Shown one piece after another: positions 40,287 through 49,772 of a stretch of 64,000 bases of DNA. The DNA is taken from the NCBI RefSeq assembly GCF_027941775.1, contig NZ_CP115917.1, positions 1,687,001 through 1,751,000 on the forward strand, in the 5' to 3' direction. Position 1 is the first letter of the stretch. Each line of letters starts with the position of its first letter. The notes below the pieces were generated by a model that worked only from the letters and a program-made list of their open reading frames with translations, was not told the DNA's origin and ran no database searches. The translations under genes and the position numbers were made by a program. This DNA is from Tenacibaculum pacificus (GTDB lineage Bacteria; Bacteroidota; Bacteroidia; Flavobacteriales; Flavobacteriaceae).

Positions 40287-42082
40287 TTGAAAAAAACACT
40301 TTTAGCCGTACTAACAGTTAGTACATTATTTCTTTCTTGTAAGCAAGAAAAAAAGAAACTATTACAACTACTGTTGTATCAAAAAATATGGCTTTTGATA
40401 AATTACTGAAAAATTATAATGAAGGTAAATTTAAATTAAATCCGATTAATGCTACGTACGCTGGTGATAATAGATTTAATGATAAATTTCCTAATACTTT
40501 GTCTGAAGCTTATCAAAATAAAAGTAATGAATTTTACAATAGTTTTAAAGCTAAACTTACAACTTTTAAAGATGCTAACTTAACCGAAAGTGAGCAAATG
40601 AGTAAAGCTGTTTTAGCTTGGGATTGTGATATGGCACTTGCACAAAGTAGCTTTAAAAATGATGTGTTGATGCCTATTAATCAAATGTGGACTATCAATT
40701 TAACTATGGGAACTTTAGCTAGTGGTAGCAGTGCTCAACCTTTTAAAACTGTTAAAGATTATAAAAACTGGTTAAGTAGATTAGATGGTTATTATGACTG
40801 GATGCAAACTGCCATTGAAAATATGCGTGCAGGTACTAAAAATGGTTTTGTTTTACCTAAATCTTTAATCAAAAAAATAATTCCTCAGTTTAAATCATTA
40901 GCCGAAGATAAAACTACAGCGCATTTATTTTATACACCAATAAAAAATTTACCTGAAAGTTTTAATGATGATGATAAAAAAATATTAACAGAAGCATATA
41001 CTAAAATATTGGACAATAAATTGATTCCGATTTTTAATAAAATGTACACTTTTTTACAAACAGATTATTTAAAAGCTGGTAGAGATAGTAGTGGTATTGA
41101 TGCCGTACCAAATGGAAAAGCATATTATGCACATGCTATAAGAAATTATACAACTACAGAAATGACTGCAGATGAAATTCATCAACTTGGTTTAAATGAA
41201 GTTGCTCGTATTTTATCTGAAATGGAAAAAGTTAAAGAAGAAGTAGGTTTTAAAGGTGATTTAAAAGCATTTTTTGATGATGTTCGTGTAAATAAAAAAT
41301 TAATGCCTTACACTAACCCAAAACAAATTATTGATAATTTTAATGCAATTCATACTAAAATGAAACCGCAATTAGATAAATTATTTGGTAATAAACCTAA
41401 AACAAAATTTGTTGTAAAACAAACTGAAAAATTTAGAGAAGCTTCTGCTAGTGCAGAATATAACGCTGGTTCTTTAGACGGAACTAGACCTGGAATTTTT
41501 TACACACCAATTCCTGATGCTACAAAATATAATGTTTTTATGGATGAAGCTTTATTTTTACATGAAGCCATTCCTGGACATCATTATCAAGTTTCATTAA
41601 CACAAGAAAATCAAGATTTACCTGCTTTCAGAAAAACTTTATGGTACAGTGCTTACGGTGAAGGTTGGGCTTTATATACCGAAAATTTAGGAAAAGAATT
41701 AGGTTTATATACTGATCCTTATCAATATTTTGGAATGTTAGGAATGGAAATGCACAGAGCAATCCGTTTAGTTGTTGATACTGGAATTCATACAAAAGGT
41801 TGGAGTCGTGAAAAAGCTATTCAATATTCTTTAGATAATGAAGCCGAACCAAAAGCTAGTATTATTTCGGAAATTGAACGTTACATGGCTAATCCAGGAC
41901 AAGCTTTATCTTATAAAATTGGTCAATTAAAAATAAGAGAATTAAGAGCCAAAGCAAAACAAAAATTAGGTGAAAAATTTGATATTCGTGAATTTCATAA
42001 TCAAGTTTTAGAAACTGGCTGTATTCCATTAGCTTTATTAGAAAATAAAGTTAATAAGTGGATTTCCAGTAAAAAAATCTAG
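40287..42082 (+). CDS. DUF885-family lipoprotein peptidase, frame broken at an A7 run
   Basis: From TTG 40287 the frame gives K-K-T-L-L-A-V-L-T-V-S, a lipobox L-F-L-S-C, and K-Q-E-K-K. A one-base loss in the A7 run 40348-40354 then shifts it; the rest (from 40388 on) continues as N-M-A-F-D-K-L-L. The restored length is 598 residues. The metallopeptidase-like core has H-E-A-I-P-G-H-H-Y-Q and E-G-W-A-L-Y, as in DUF885 proteins. The start could be a true TTG or an ATG with one inserted T (CATTGAA). The run in frame is A-AAA-AAG, the dnaX-type slippery heptamer. Confidence 0.85.
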
Positions 42083-42090
42083 ATAATACA

Positions 42091-42139
42091 TAAAGGATAA
42101 TAAAAAAAACATAAAAACACCCTTTTTTATTATCCTTTA
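42091..42139 (+). terminator. Long perfect hairpin, probable terminator
   Basis: A 17-bp perfect stem (TAAAGGATAATAAAAAA at 42091-42107, complement at 42123-42139) sits just after the DUF885 stop. There is no strong T run beyond the stem, but its right arm begins with six Ts. Confidence 0.6.
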
Positions 42140-42167
42140 TCCTTTTACTTAACTAGTGAACTTTATA

Positions 42168-42175
42168 TAGTTTTG
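42168..42175 (+). promoter_or_regulatory. Candidate -7 box (TAGTTTTG)
   Basis: The box matches TAnnTTTG, 22 bases before the ATG of the T9SS cargo gene. Confidence 0.45.
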
Positions 42176-42197
42176 CCAACTAACCAAAACTTATATC

Positions 42198-43619
42198 ATG
42201 AAAAAAAGTAAACTATGGATTCTTTCAGGAATCCTTTTCTTATCACAACTTGTAAATGCTCAAATAGTAAACATACCTGATATTAACTTTAAAAATACCT
42301 TATTAACGGGTCCTAATTCAGGAATTGACACTAATAATGATGGGCAAATTCAAGTAACTGAAGCTACTGCATATACATCTCCTATTGATGTTACTTCTAA
42401 AAACATTAACAATCTTACGGGTATTGAAGCTTTTGTTAATATTCCTATTTTAGCTTGTGGAGGTAACAATTTAACAACTCTTAATCTTACTCAAAATATT
42501 AATTTAGAAAGATTATTCTGTATGAATAATCAAATAAAAAAATTAGTATTAAGTAATAATACTAAACTAACATTACTTTACGCTTATAATAATAATTTAA
42601 ACACTTTAAATATAGCGAATAGTAATAATAATAACGTGAGTACTTTTCATATTATTAATAATCCTGATTTAAAATGTATTAAAATTGATAGTAACTTTAC
42701 CCCACCTAGTTCTTGGGTTAAAGATGCAGTTGCTAGTTATAGTCTTTATCCTTGTCCGCTTACAGCTACTCCTATAAAATATCTTTATACTCCAATGTTA
42801 ACTGTTCTTGATGGATTTCAAAAAATAACCTCAGCTACAAATGTTAATATACCCGATGCTAATTTTAAAAATGCTTTATTAAACAACAATCCTGTTATTG
42901 ATATCAATAATGATGGAGAAATTCAAGTAAGTGAAGCAAATGCTTACGGACCTTATTTAAACGTAGGAAATAAAAACATTAGTAATTTAACTGGTATTGA
43001 AGCTTTTGTAAACTTAACAACCTTAGCATATGCAGGTAATAATTTAACATCATTAAATGTTAATCAGAATACAAACCTTGAGTTTTTATTTTGTGCTTAT
43101 AATCCTCTTAAAAAGTTATCATTAAAATACAATACTAAATTAGAAAACTTAAGTAGCTGGAATTGTAATAATCTTGAATCTATTGATATAGCAAATGGAA
43201 ATAATAATATTATAACTAACTTTAATGTTATTAATAATCCGAAGCTAAAATGTATTAAAATTGATAACGGTTTTGTTCCTTCAAATAGTACATGGTCTAA
43301 AGATACAATGGCTCGTTATAGTTTTTATACTTGTCCGCTTACGGCTGCAACTCCTGATAAAACTATTTTATCAAATATAGAACCTTTAGGAGGATATAAA
43401 ATAAATATACACCCTAATCCTACTACTGATTACTTAAATATTACTAGTAATGAAAAAAGTGATATTAAAACAGTTGAAGTATATACAACAACAGGAAATA
43501 AGGTGATAGAATCTAATTTAAATGAAATAAATGTTTCTAAATTAGAAAAAGGAATTTATCATTTAAAAATGACTGATAGTAATAATCAAACTACATTTAA
43601 AAAATTTATAAAAAACTAA
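42198..43619 (+). CDS. Secreted two-repeat leucine-rich protein with T9SS sorting tail
   Basis: The 473-residue protein has a signal peptide (I-L-F-L-S-Q-L-V-N-A-Q) and two homologous halves beginning near residues 24 and 216. Each starts N-I-P-D-(I/A)-N-F-K-N and a calcium-loop-like D-x-N-x-D-G-x-I-Q-V-x-E-A. Each continues with short leucine-rich repeats (L-T-G-I-E-A-F-V-N, N-N-L-T-x-L-N) and ends K-C-I-K-I-D. The last 80 residues are a type A T9SS sorting domain (I-H-P-N-P-T-T-D-Y-L-N-I, then L-E-K-G-I-Y-H-L-K). It is exported to the surface or medium, probably for binding or adhesion. Confidence 0.85.
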   Translation: MKKSKLWILSGILFLSQLVNAQIVNIPDINFKNTLLTGPNSGIDTNNDGQIQVTEATAYTSPIDVTSKNINNLTGIEAFVNIPILACGGNNLTTLNLTQNINLERLFCMNNQIKKLVLSNNTKLTLLYAYNNNLNTLNIANSNNNNVSTFHIINNPDLKCIKIDSNFTPPSSWVKDAVASYSLYPCPLTATPIKYLYTPMLTVLDGFQKITSATNVNIPDANFKNALLNNNPVIDINNDGEIQVSEANAYGPYLNVGNKNISNLTGIEAFVNLTTLAYAGNNLTSLNVNQNTNLEFLFCAYNPLKKLSLKYNTKLENLSSWNCNNLESIDIANGNNNIITNFNVINNPKLKCIKIDNGFVPSNSTWSKDTMARYSFYTCPLTAATPDKTILSNIEPLGGYKINIHPNPTTDYLNITSNEKSDIKTVEVYTTTGNKVIESNLNEINVSKLEKGIYHLKMTDSNNQTTFKKFIKN

Positions 43620-43640
43620 TATAAATTTACAATGCCAAAT

Positions 43641-43675
43641 AAAACCATAATATTTTATATTATGGTTTTATTTTT
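43641..43675 (+). terminator. Hairpin terminator
   Basis: AAAACCATAATAT and its complement flank TTT, followed by a T-rich tract, 21 bases after the T9SS cargo gene. Confidence 0.8.
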
Positions 43676-43709
43676 GTTCTATATTTACATCAAATTTAAA
43701 TAAATAATT

Positions 43710-44834
43710 ATGAAAAAGTATTATTCAATTTTATTAACATTTTTATGTTTTACTATTATTACATCGTGTAATGATGAAGAGGTTATCTCTGATAAAAATC
43801 CTGATGATGAAATTAACCAAACAGAAGAAACTGTTTTAAAAGCTGATACAGTAACTAAAAACTTATTAATAGAAGGTGCTGAATTAAAAGCTGGAACTCC
43901 ACCTGCTTCAAATGGTAATATTTCTTTTTCAGTAAAAGAAACTGAACAATCTGCTTTTTTAAATAAAGGTTTTAAGATTGGTATAACTACCAATGATAAT
44001 TTTGACGGAGCTTATATATTAGTAAAATCTACTGATAATGAAAAAGCTGATAGTTATTTTGATATTCCTAATACACCACCTTCTTACAACAAAAAAAACA
44101 CAAAAACTAAAAGTAGATTTTCTTCTAAAAAAATAAAAACCAATTTTGAAGATAATGAAATTGAAGTAAATTTCACTAATAATATACAGCCTGGTAAATT
44201 CTGTTATTTTGTTTGTATTTATAACAACCAAGGTTATGTTAGTGCTCCTACCGAAGTTTGTGTAGAAGTTGAAGCTTGGGGTGGTAATACGGCATTAGTT
44301 GGAACATGGAATTTCAGTAAAGAAATAAAAACAATAGAAAACAAAACAAAAACTATTCTTTTAAATCAAGAAGACTGTGATGAAGGGTATATTTATTGTG
44401 GTAATCAAAAGGAACTAGTAGTAGATAATGCTTATTGTCATACAATAAAATCTCTACCACTTACTTTTAATGCAGATGGAACTTACGAGTTTGAAAATAA
44501 AGTTAATAGCAAAAATTTAGATTACAATGCTTCAATGGAAGCATGTAGTGCTATTATCAAAAATGAAGAAACTACGTATCAATCAAAAGGAAATTGGGCT
44601 TATAACGAAGATGAAGATAAACTAACATTAGTTGAATTTGAATATATAGAAGATATAAACGGTACTATAAACAAAAAAACATATGTAAATGGAGAACTTT
44701 CTATTGTCGGTCTTACAACATTTACTAACTCTGAATTAATTATTACTGATGAATATACTGATGAAAATTATAATGAAGAAGGTAATATAGAAGTTATAAC
44801 TGAAAAATTAGAATACTTTTTTACTAAACAGTAA
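43710..44834 (+). CDS. Lipoprotein with C-terminal lipocalin-like domain
   Basis: The 374-residue protein has a lipobox (I-I-T-S-C at about residue 20) and an acidic N-terminal linker. The middle beta-rich domain (residues 60-190) has unknown identity. From V-G-T-W-N-F-S-K-E onward it resembles a lipocalin-like domain found in many flavobacterial lipoproteins, with G-T-Y-E-F and G-N-W-A-Y as inner strands. It is likely displayed on the outer membrane. The ligand is unknown. Confidence 0.75.
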   Translation: MKKYYSILLTFLCFTIITSCNDEEVISDKNPDDEINQTEETVLKADTVTKNLLIEGAELKAGTPPASNGNISFSVKETEQSAFLNKGFKIGITTNDNFDGAYILVKSTDNEKADSYFDIPNTPPSYNKKNTKTKSRFSSKKIKTNFEDNEIEVNFTNNIQPGKFCYFVCIYNNQGYVSAPTEVCVEVEAWGGNTALVGTWNFSKEIKTIENKTKTILLNQEDCDEGYIYCGNQKELVVDNAYCHTIKSLPLTFNADGTYEFENKVNSKNLDYNASMEACSAIIKNEETTYQSKGNWAYNEDEDKLTLVEFEYIEDINGTINKKTYVNGELSIVGLTTFTNSELIITDEYTDENYNEEGNIEVITEKLEYFFTKQ

Positions 44835-44855
44835 TTAACATTTAAAATATAATTT

Positions 44856-44888
44856 AAAACCATGGTGTAAATACATCATGGTTTTTTT
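44856..44888 (+). terminator. Hairpin terminator
   Basis: AAAACCATGGTGTA pairs with TACATCATGGTTTT (one wobble), followed by a T7 run, after the lipoprotein gene. Confidence 0.8.
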
Positions 44889-44899
44889 ATTTTTACAAT

Positions 44900-45790
44900 A
44901 TGACAAAAATTCTTATTACTGGTGGTACAGGTTTAGTTGGAAAACAACTACAACAAGTTTTTAAAAAACAAAATATTGAAGTTGTAATATTAACAAGAAA
45001 TCCTAAACAAGAAAATGAATTTAAATGGGATATCAATCAAAAGTATATTGATGAAAAAGCTTTTGAAAACATTACACATATTATTCATTTAGCAGGTGCA
45101 GGAATTGCAGATAAGCGTTGGACAATTACACGTAAAAAAGAACTAATTAATAGTCGAGTAGATTCTGCAAACTTACTATTTGAAAAAATAAAAGAATATA
45201 AAATACCTTTACAAGGGTTTATATCAGCTTCAGGAATTGGATATTATGGAGCTATTACTTCGGATAAAATATATTCTGAAAATGATACACCACATAATGA
45301 TTTTATTGCTAAAATTTGTATTGAATGGGAAAAGTCAGCAAATCAATTTAAACAATTAAATATTCCTGTAACTATTTTACGAACAGGTATAGTACTTACT
45401 AAATTTGGTGGTGCATTACCAAAAATAAACACTCCATTGTTTTTAGCAGCTTTAGGTGATGGAAAACAATATATGCCATGGGTTCATATTGATGATTTAT
45501 CTAATTTATATTTCAAAGCTATAACAGATAACAATTTTACAGGAATTTATAACGCAGTAGCACCAGAACATCAAACAAATAAAAACTTCACTAAAATACT
45601 ATCTAAATCAATACATAAACCTATATTTCCACTTAATGCTCCTGCTTTTGTATTAAATATCGTTTTAGGTGAAATGTCTGATATACTACTAAAAGGTAGT
45701 CGAATTTCTTCAGAAAAAACAAAAAATGTTTATAAATTTCAATATCCTGATTTAAAAACAGCTTTAAAAAATATTTACAATGATAAATAA
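44900..45790 (+). CDS. TIGR01777-family SDR epimerase
   Basis: The 296-residue protein has the extended SDR Rossmann start I-L-I-T-G-G-T-G-L-V-G, H-L-A-G-A-G-I-A-D-K-R-W and the S-A-S-G-I-G-Y-Y-G region that carries the catalytic Tyr in a modified form. The C-terminal DUF1731-like end is present (A-P-A-F-V-L-N-I-V-L-G-E-M-S). The substrate is unknown in this family (YfcH/SDR39U1-like). Its last 11 bases overlap the next gene, so the two are co-translated. Confidence 0.9.
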   Translation: MTKILITGGTGLVGKQLQQVFKKQNIEVVILTRNPKQENEFKWDINQKYIDEKAFENITHIIHLAGAGIADKRWTITRKKELINSRVDSANLLFEKIKEYKIPLQGFISASGIGYYGAITSDKIYSENDTPHNDFIAKICIEWEKSANQFKQLNIPVTILRTGIVLTKFGGALPKINTPLFLAALGDGKQYMPWVHIDDLSNLYFKAITDNNFTGIYNAVAPEHQTNKNFTKILSKSIHKPIFPLNAPAFVLNIVLGEMSDILLKGSRISSEKTKNVYKFQYPDLKTALKNIYNDK

Positions 45791-46460
45791 TCAATTAAAA
45801 AATCCAGTTTGGTTTGCTTTAAATGAAACTCATAAAAAATACACTATTAATTATGATGGTCTACAATTTTATGATCCTAATATTTGCCCTTTCGGAGCTT
45901 TTATTGATAATAATAAAACTAAAAATGCTTTAAATAAGTATGCTAAATTAACAGATAGTTTTTTTTTAGTTTCAGAAAATGAAACTCCATTATTTGATGA
46001 AAATATTATTTCTTTAGATAAAAAAATTGAATGCTGTCAAATGATTTTAGACACTTTAATTGAAGTAGAAATTACTGAAGAAATTATACTTTTATCAGAA
46101 AAACATATTGATCAAATATATAATTTAGTTTGGTTAGTTATGCCTGGATACTTCAGGAAAAGAACTTTTGAAATGGGTAAATACTTTGGTGTTTTTAAAG
46201 ATAATAAACTTGTTTCAATAGCTGGTCAGCGAATGCAAACTAATCATTTCATAGAAGTTAGTGCAGTAGTTACGCATCCAGAATATACTCGAAAAGGATT
46301 TTCAAAACAATTAACATATCATGTAACTAAAGATATTATAGCTCAAGAAAAACTACCTATTTTACATACTAATAAAGGTAATATTGCTATAAAAATGTAT
46401 GAAAATTTAGGTTTTAAAATTACTCGAGATATGAATTGGTGGCATTTTACTAAAAAATAA
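45780..46460 (+). CDS. GNAT-family N-acetyltransferase (FR47-like)
   Basis: The 226-residue protein has an unrecognised N-terminal half and a C-terminal GNAT domain: E-V-S-A-V-V-T-H-P-E-Y-T-R-K-G-F-S-K-Q-L-T contains the acetyl-CoA pyrophosphate loop, and A-I-K-M-Y-E-N-L-G-F-K is motif B. The family acetylates small molecules or amino termini; the acceptor is unknown. The ATG lies 11 bases inside the end of the SDR gene. Confidence 0.85.
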   Translation: MINNQLKNPVWFALNETHKKYTINYDGLQFYDPNICPFGAFIDNNKTKNALNKYAKLTDSFFLVSENETPLFDENIISLDKKIECCQMILDTLIEVEITEEIILLSEKHIDQIYNLVWLVMPGYFRKRTFEMGKYFGVFKDNKLVSIAGQRMQTNHFIEVSAVVTHPEYTRKGFSKQLTYHVTKDIIAQEKLPILHTNKGNIAIKMYENLGFKITRDMNWWHFTKK

Positions 46461-46487
46461 AAGCTCGCAAATTGCGAGCTTTTAGAT
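46459..46487. terminator. Hairpin terminator
   Basis: AAAAGCTCGCAA pairs with TTGCGAGCTTTT around a 1-base loop, between two convergent genes. Confidence 0.8.
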
Positions 46488-46505
46488 AAAAATTAATATT
46501 ATTTT

Positions 46506-47801
46506 TTAAAAATCTTGATTTACATCCCAAGCTTCTAATATTTCTTTTAATGTTTTTATAAACATTCCACCTAATGCTCCGTTTACAACTCTATGGTCAT
46601 AAGAATGTGCTACAATCATTCTTTGACGAATTCCTATAAAATCTCCTTCAGGAGTTTCAATAACAGCTGGTTTTTTAACGATAGCTCCTAAAGCTAAAAT
46701 TGCTACCTGTGGTTGATTAATAATTGGTGTTCCTGTAATACTTCCAAAACTACCTACATTTGTTACCGTGTAAGTACCTCCTTGAATATCATCTGGCTTT
46801 AATTTATTTCCACGAGAACGATTTGCTAAATCATTTACTTGCTTTGTCATACCTACCAAACTCAATTGATCTGCGTTCTTAATTACTGGAACAATTAAAT
46901 TCCCATCAGGTAAAGCTGCTGCCATTCCTAAATTAATGTTTCCTCTTTTGATAATTTTATCGCCATCAATAGCAATATTAATCATCGGATGTTTTTTAAT
47001 TGTTTGCGCAACTGCTTGCATAAAAATTGGCGTAAAAGTTAACTTTTCACCTTCTCTTTGTTGATACGAATTTTTAACTTTATTTCTCCAGTTAACAATA
47101 TTTGTTACATCTATTTCAATAAAAGACTGTACATGTGCTGATGTTTGTATAGAATCAACCATATGTTTAGCTACTAATTTCCCCATACGAGTCATTTCAA
47201 TAACTTCATCTTGTCCTCCTAAAGTAATTGGTGCTGCTTTTATTTTTGGTTTTTCAACTTTAACACTTACAGGTGTTGCAATAACTTCTGGTTGATTTTC
47301 TCTATTTTTTATATAAGATAAAATATCTGTTTTAGTAACTCTTCCTTCTTTTCCTGTTCCTTTTACAGTTTCTAATTCTTCAAAAGAAATTCCTTCTGAT
47401 TTCGCTATATTTTTTACTAAAGGCGAATAAAAACGATCACTAGATGATGTATCAATAACACCTGAAACTACTTCATTTTTGATTGATTTAGCATCTTCAA
47501 TTGTTTTTTCTACGGCAACAACAGCTTCTTTTATTTCTGATTTATCAGCAACAGATCCTTCTTCAGTTTCAATAATAGCCATCGTTTGCCCTACTTGAAT
47601 AACGGCATCTTTATCGAATAAAATTTCCACTAAGGTTCCTTCAACTTCACTAGGCACTTCACTATCTACTTTATCTGTAGCTACTTCAACAACAGTATCA
47701 TCAATATCAATAGTATCTCCAATTTGTTTAACCCAAGATGTAATCGTTGCTTCAGTAACACTTTCTCCCATTTTAGGTAACTTCAATTCGTATCTTGCCA
47801 T
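46506..47801 (-). CDS. 2-oxoacid dehydrogenase E2 (dihydrolipoamide acyltransferase)
   Basis: The 431-residue subunit has a lipoyl domain with the modified lysine in V-A-T-D-K-V-D-S-E. A linker, an E1/E3-binding domain (F-Y-S-P-L-V-K-N-I-A-K-S-E-G-I) and the catalytic domain follow. The catalytic motif reads D-H-R-V-V-N-G-A, with Asn where most E2 proteins have Asp (HRxxDG). It is probably the branched-chain 2-oxoacid dehydrogenase E2. E1 and E3 are not adjacent. A 221-base gap upstream holds no recognisable gene. Confidence 0.9.
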   Translation of the reverse strand: MARYELKLPKMGESVTEATITSWVKQIGDTIDIDDTVVEVATDKVDSEVPSEVEGTLVEILFDKDAVIQVGQTMAIIETEEGSVADKSEIKEAVVAVEKTIEDAKSIKNEVVSGVIDTSSSDRFYSPLVKNIAKSEGISFEELETVKGTGKEGRVTKTDILSYIKNRENQPEVIATPVSVKVEKPKIKAAPITLGGQDEVIEMTRMGKLVAKHMVDSIQTSAHVQSFIEIDVTNIVNWRNKVKNSYQQREGEKLTFTPIFMQAVAQTIKKHPMINIAIDGDKIIKRGNINLGMAAALPDGNLIVPVIKNADQLSLVGMTKQVNDLANRSRGNKLKPDDIQGGTYTVTNVGSFGSITGTPIINQPQVAILALGAIVKKPAVIETPEGDFIGIRQRMIVAHSYDHRVVNGALGGMFIKTLKEILEAWDVNQDF

Positions 47802-48022
47802 AGTATAAATTTTTAAACGTTTGCGAAGTTACTAAAAACCTATCGCTTTTTATATTTTATAAGGTTAAAAAAATCTAAAAAAAATATTACAATTTGATTA
47901 ATTCACAATTATAATACTTAAAAAATGATTTTAATCCAATAGTAAAGATCAAAATAGTATTTAATATATGAATTCATCAAAATTAAATCATTAAGTTACT
48001 CTGTTTTAAAATACTAATTTAC

Positions 48023-48927
48023 TTATACCCAATCTTTAGGATTTGCTAAAACAGCCAATAATTTAGCTTCTTCACTTCCTTCTTCTGGATGATGATTATA
48101 TTTCCATTGAACAACAGGAGGCAAACTCATTAAAATACTTTCTATACGTCCGTTTGTTTTTAATCCAAATAATGTACCTCTATCGTGTACTAAATTAAAC
48201 TCAACATAACGACCTCTTCTAACTTCTTGCCAGTCTTTCTGTTCTTTATTATAGGTAATATCTTTTCTTTTTTCTACAATTGGCACATACGATTCTAAAA
48301 AGCTATTTCCAACTTCAGTTACAAAGTTGTATCTATCTTCAATTGAAAACTCTGGAGTTTCTTTTAAATAATCAAAAAACAAACCTCCTATTCCACGAGC
48401 TTCATCTCTGTGATTATTCCAAAAATAGGTATCACAAGTTTCTTTAAACTTCGGATAAAACTCACCATTATGAGTATCACATGCTTTTTTACAAACAGTA
48501 TGAAAATGAGTAGCATCTTCATCAAATAAATAATAAGGTGTTAAATCTTGACCACCACCAAACCATTGTGTAACAATATTTCCTTCGCCGTCATACATTT
48601 CAAAATAACGCCAATTAGCGTGTACTGTTGGCACAAACGGATTTGTAGGATGTAAGACTAAGCTTAAACCACGTACAAAAAAATCGCCATTATCAACACC
48701 AAATTGTTTTCTTAAAGCTTCTGGTAACTCACCAAAAACTTTAGAAATATTAACACCACCTTTTTCAAAAATGGCACCATTTTCTATAACACGAGTTCTA
48801 CCTCCACCACCTTCAGTTCTTTCCCATAAATCTTCAGCTGAAACTTTGCTTTTCCATCTACTGCTTCTAAATTAGTAGTAATCGTGTCTTGTAATTTCTG
48901 TATGTATGCGTAAAATTTATCTTTCAT
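48023..48927 (-). CDS. hemF: Oxygen-dependent coproporphyrinogen III oxidase, frame broken by one lost base
   Basis: From ATG 48927 the frame reads M-K-D-K-F-Y-A-Y-I-Q-K-L-Q and is right up to V-D-G-K. One base is missing in the run at 48850-48853; restoring it gives K-V-S-A-E-D-L-W-E-R-T-E-G-G-G-G-R-T-R-V, the invariant start of HemF. The rest is intact (W-F-G-G-G-Q-D-L-T-P-Y-Y, V-E-F-N-L-V-H-D-R-G-T). Length is 301 residues after repair. The enzyme makes protoporphyrinogen IX using oxygen. It is the last gene of the minus-strand haem cluster. Confidence 0.93.
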
Positions 48928-48954
48928 TTCTTTCTTATTCTATTACAAAAATAC

Positions 48955-49701
48955 TTATTTTGATAGTTCTTTTAACTGAATTTTTTTAATAGTTTCGGTA
49001 GTTGCTGCTGTTACCGATAAAGGTAAAACTAAAATAACACCAATAAATGGCACTAATAAAAACAACATAAATACAATTCCGTTTCCTATTGTAATTCCTT
49101 TATTATCATTTACAAACTGAACACTTTCTTTGTACTTAAAATGACGTTCTAAAGTATAATCCATGTTTCCAAAACCTGCGTAATATGCTTGTACAATAAA
49201 TAATAAAAATGTCGAAAAGATACCTATTACAGGTATTAAACTTAATAATAAAAGAGGGATTGTGTATAATAATTCTCGTGATAAATTTCGAATATTTATT
49301 CGAATTCCTCTAATTAATTGTTCTTGAAAAGATGTTTCTCTATGTGTATGATTTTCTCCTGTCATATAATCTTCTATTTTTTCTGAAACAGGACTCATAA
49401 AAGGAGCAGATAAAGCCATGATAATATGTTTATATAAAAGCAAACCAACTACAACAATTAATAAACCGCTAAAAAAAGTACTAATCATTTCAAATACATT
49501 TTTACCAAATTCCCACTTCCACATATTAGAAATAGTATGTCCTATTGTATCAGATAAACTATATGCTAATCCTCCAATTGCTATTGCTGTAAAAACACTT
49601 ATTAATATCGGAATTCTAAAATATTTCCATAACTTAAGTTTAGATATTAATTTAAATGCTCCAAAATAAGCACGTATTCCTTTTAAGATATTCTTAATCA
49701 T
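48955..49701 (-). CDS. EI24/CysZ-like membrane protein
   Basis: The 248-residue protein has four or five hydrophobic segments and the EI24-domain pattern (Y-F-G-A-F-K-L-I, M-A-L-S-A-P-F-M-S-P-V-S-E-K-I-E, G-F-G-N-M-D-Y-T-L-E-R). Family members include CysZ, a sulphate transporter, and etoposide-induced 2.4; the substrate here is unknown. It lies between a thioredoxin gene and hemF in the haem cluster, a placement I recall as common in flavobacteria. Confidence 0.85.
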   Translation of the reverse strand: MIKNILKGIRAYFGAFKLISKLKLWKYFRIPILISVFTAIAIGGLAYSLSDTIGHTISNMWKWEFGKNVFEMISTFFSGLLIVVVGLLLYKHIIMALSAPFMSPVSEKIEDYMTGENHTHRETSFQEQLIRGIRINIRNLSRELLYTIPLLLLSLIPVIGIFSTFLLFIVQAYYAGFGNMDYTLERHFKYKESVQFVNDNKGITIGNGIVFMLFLLVPFIGVILVLPLSVTAATTETIKKIQLKELSK

Positions 49702-49718
49702 ATTATTATTTTTTAACT

Positions 49719-49754
49719 AAAAAAACCTCTTTCCGATAAGAAAGAGGTTTTTTT
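49719..49754 (-). terminator. Hairpin terminator inside the haem cluster
   Basis: AAAAAACCTCTTTC pairs with GAAAGAGGTTTTTT, giving a strong hairpin with a U tract on the minus strand, after the thioredoxin gene and before the EI24 gene. The EI24-hemF part may therefore be a separate transcript or read-through. Confidence 0.8.
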
Positions 49755-49772
49755 TATACTTTTATGAAAAAA

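Noticed and set aside
47802..48022. A hidden gene or RNA in the 221-base gap before the E2 gene
   Set aside because: No frame with a start, no stable structure and no promoter pair could be supported.
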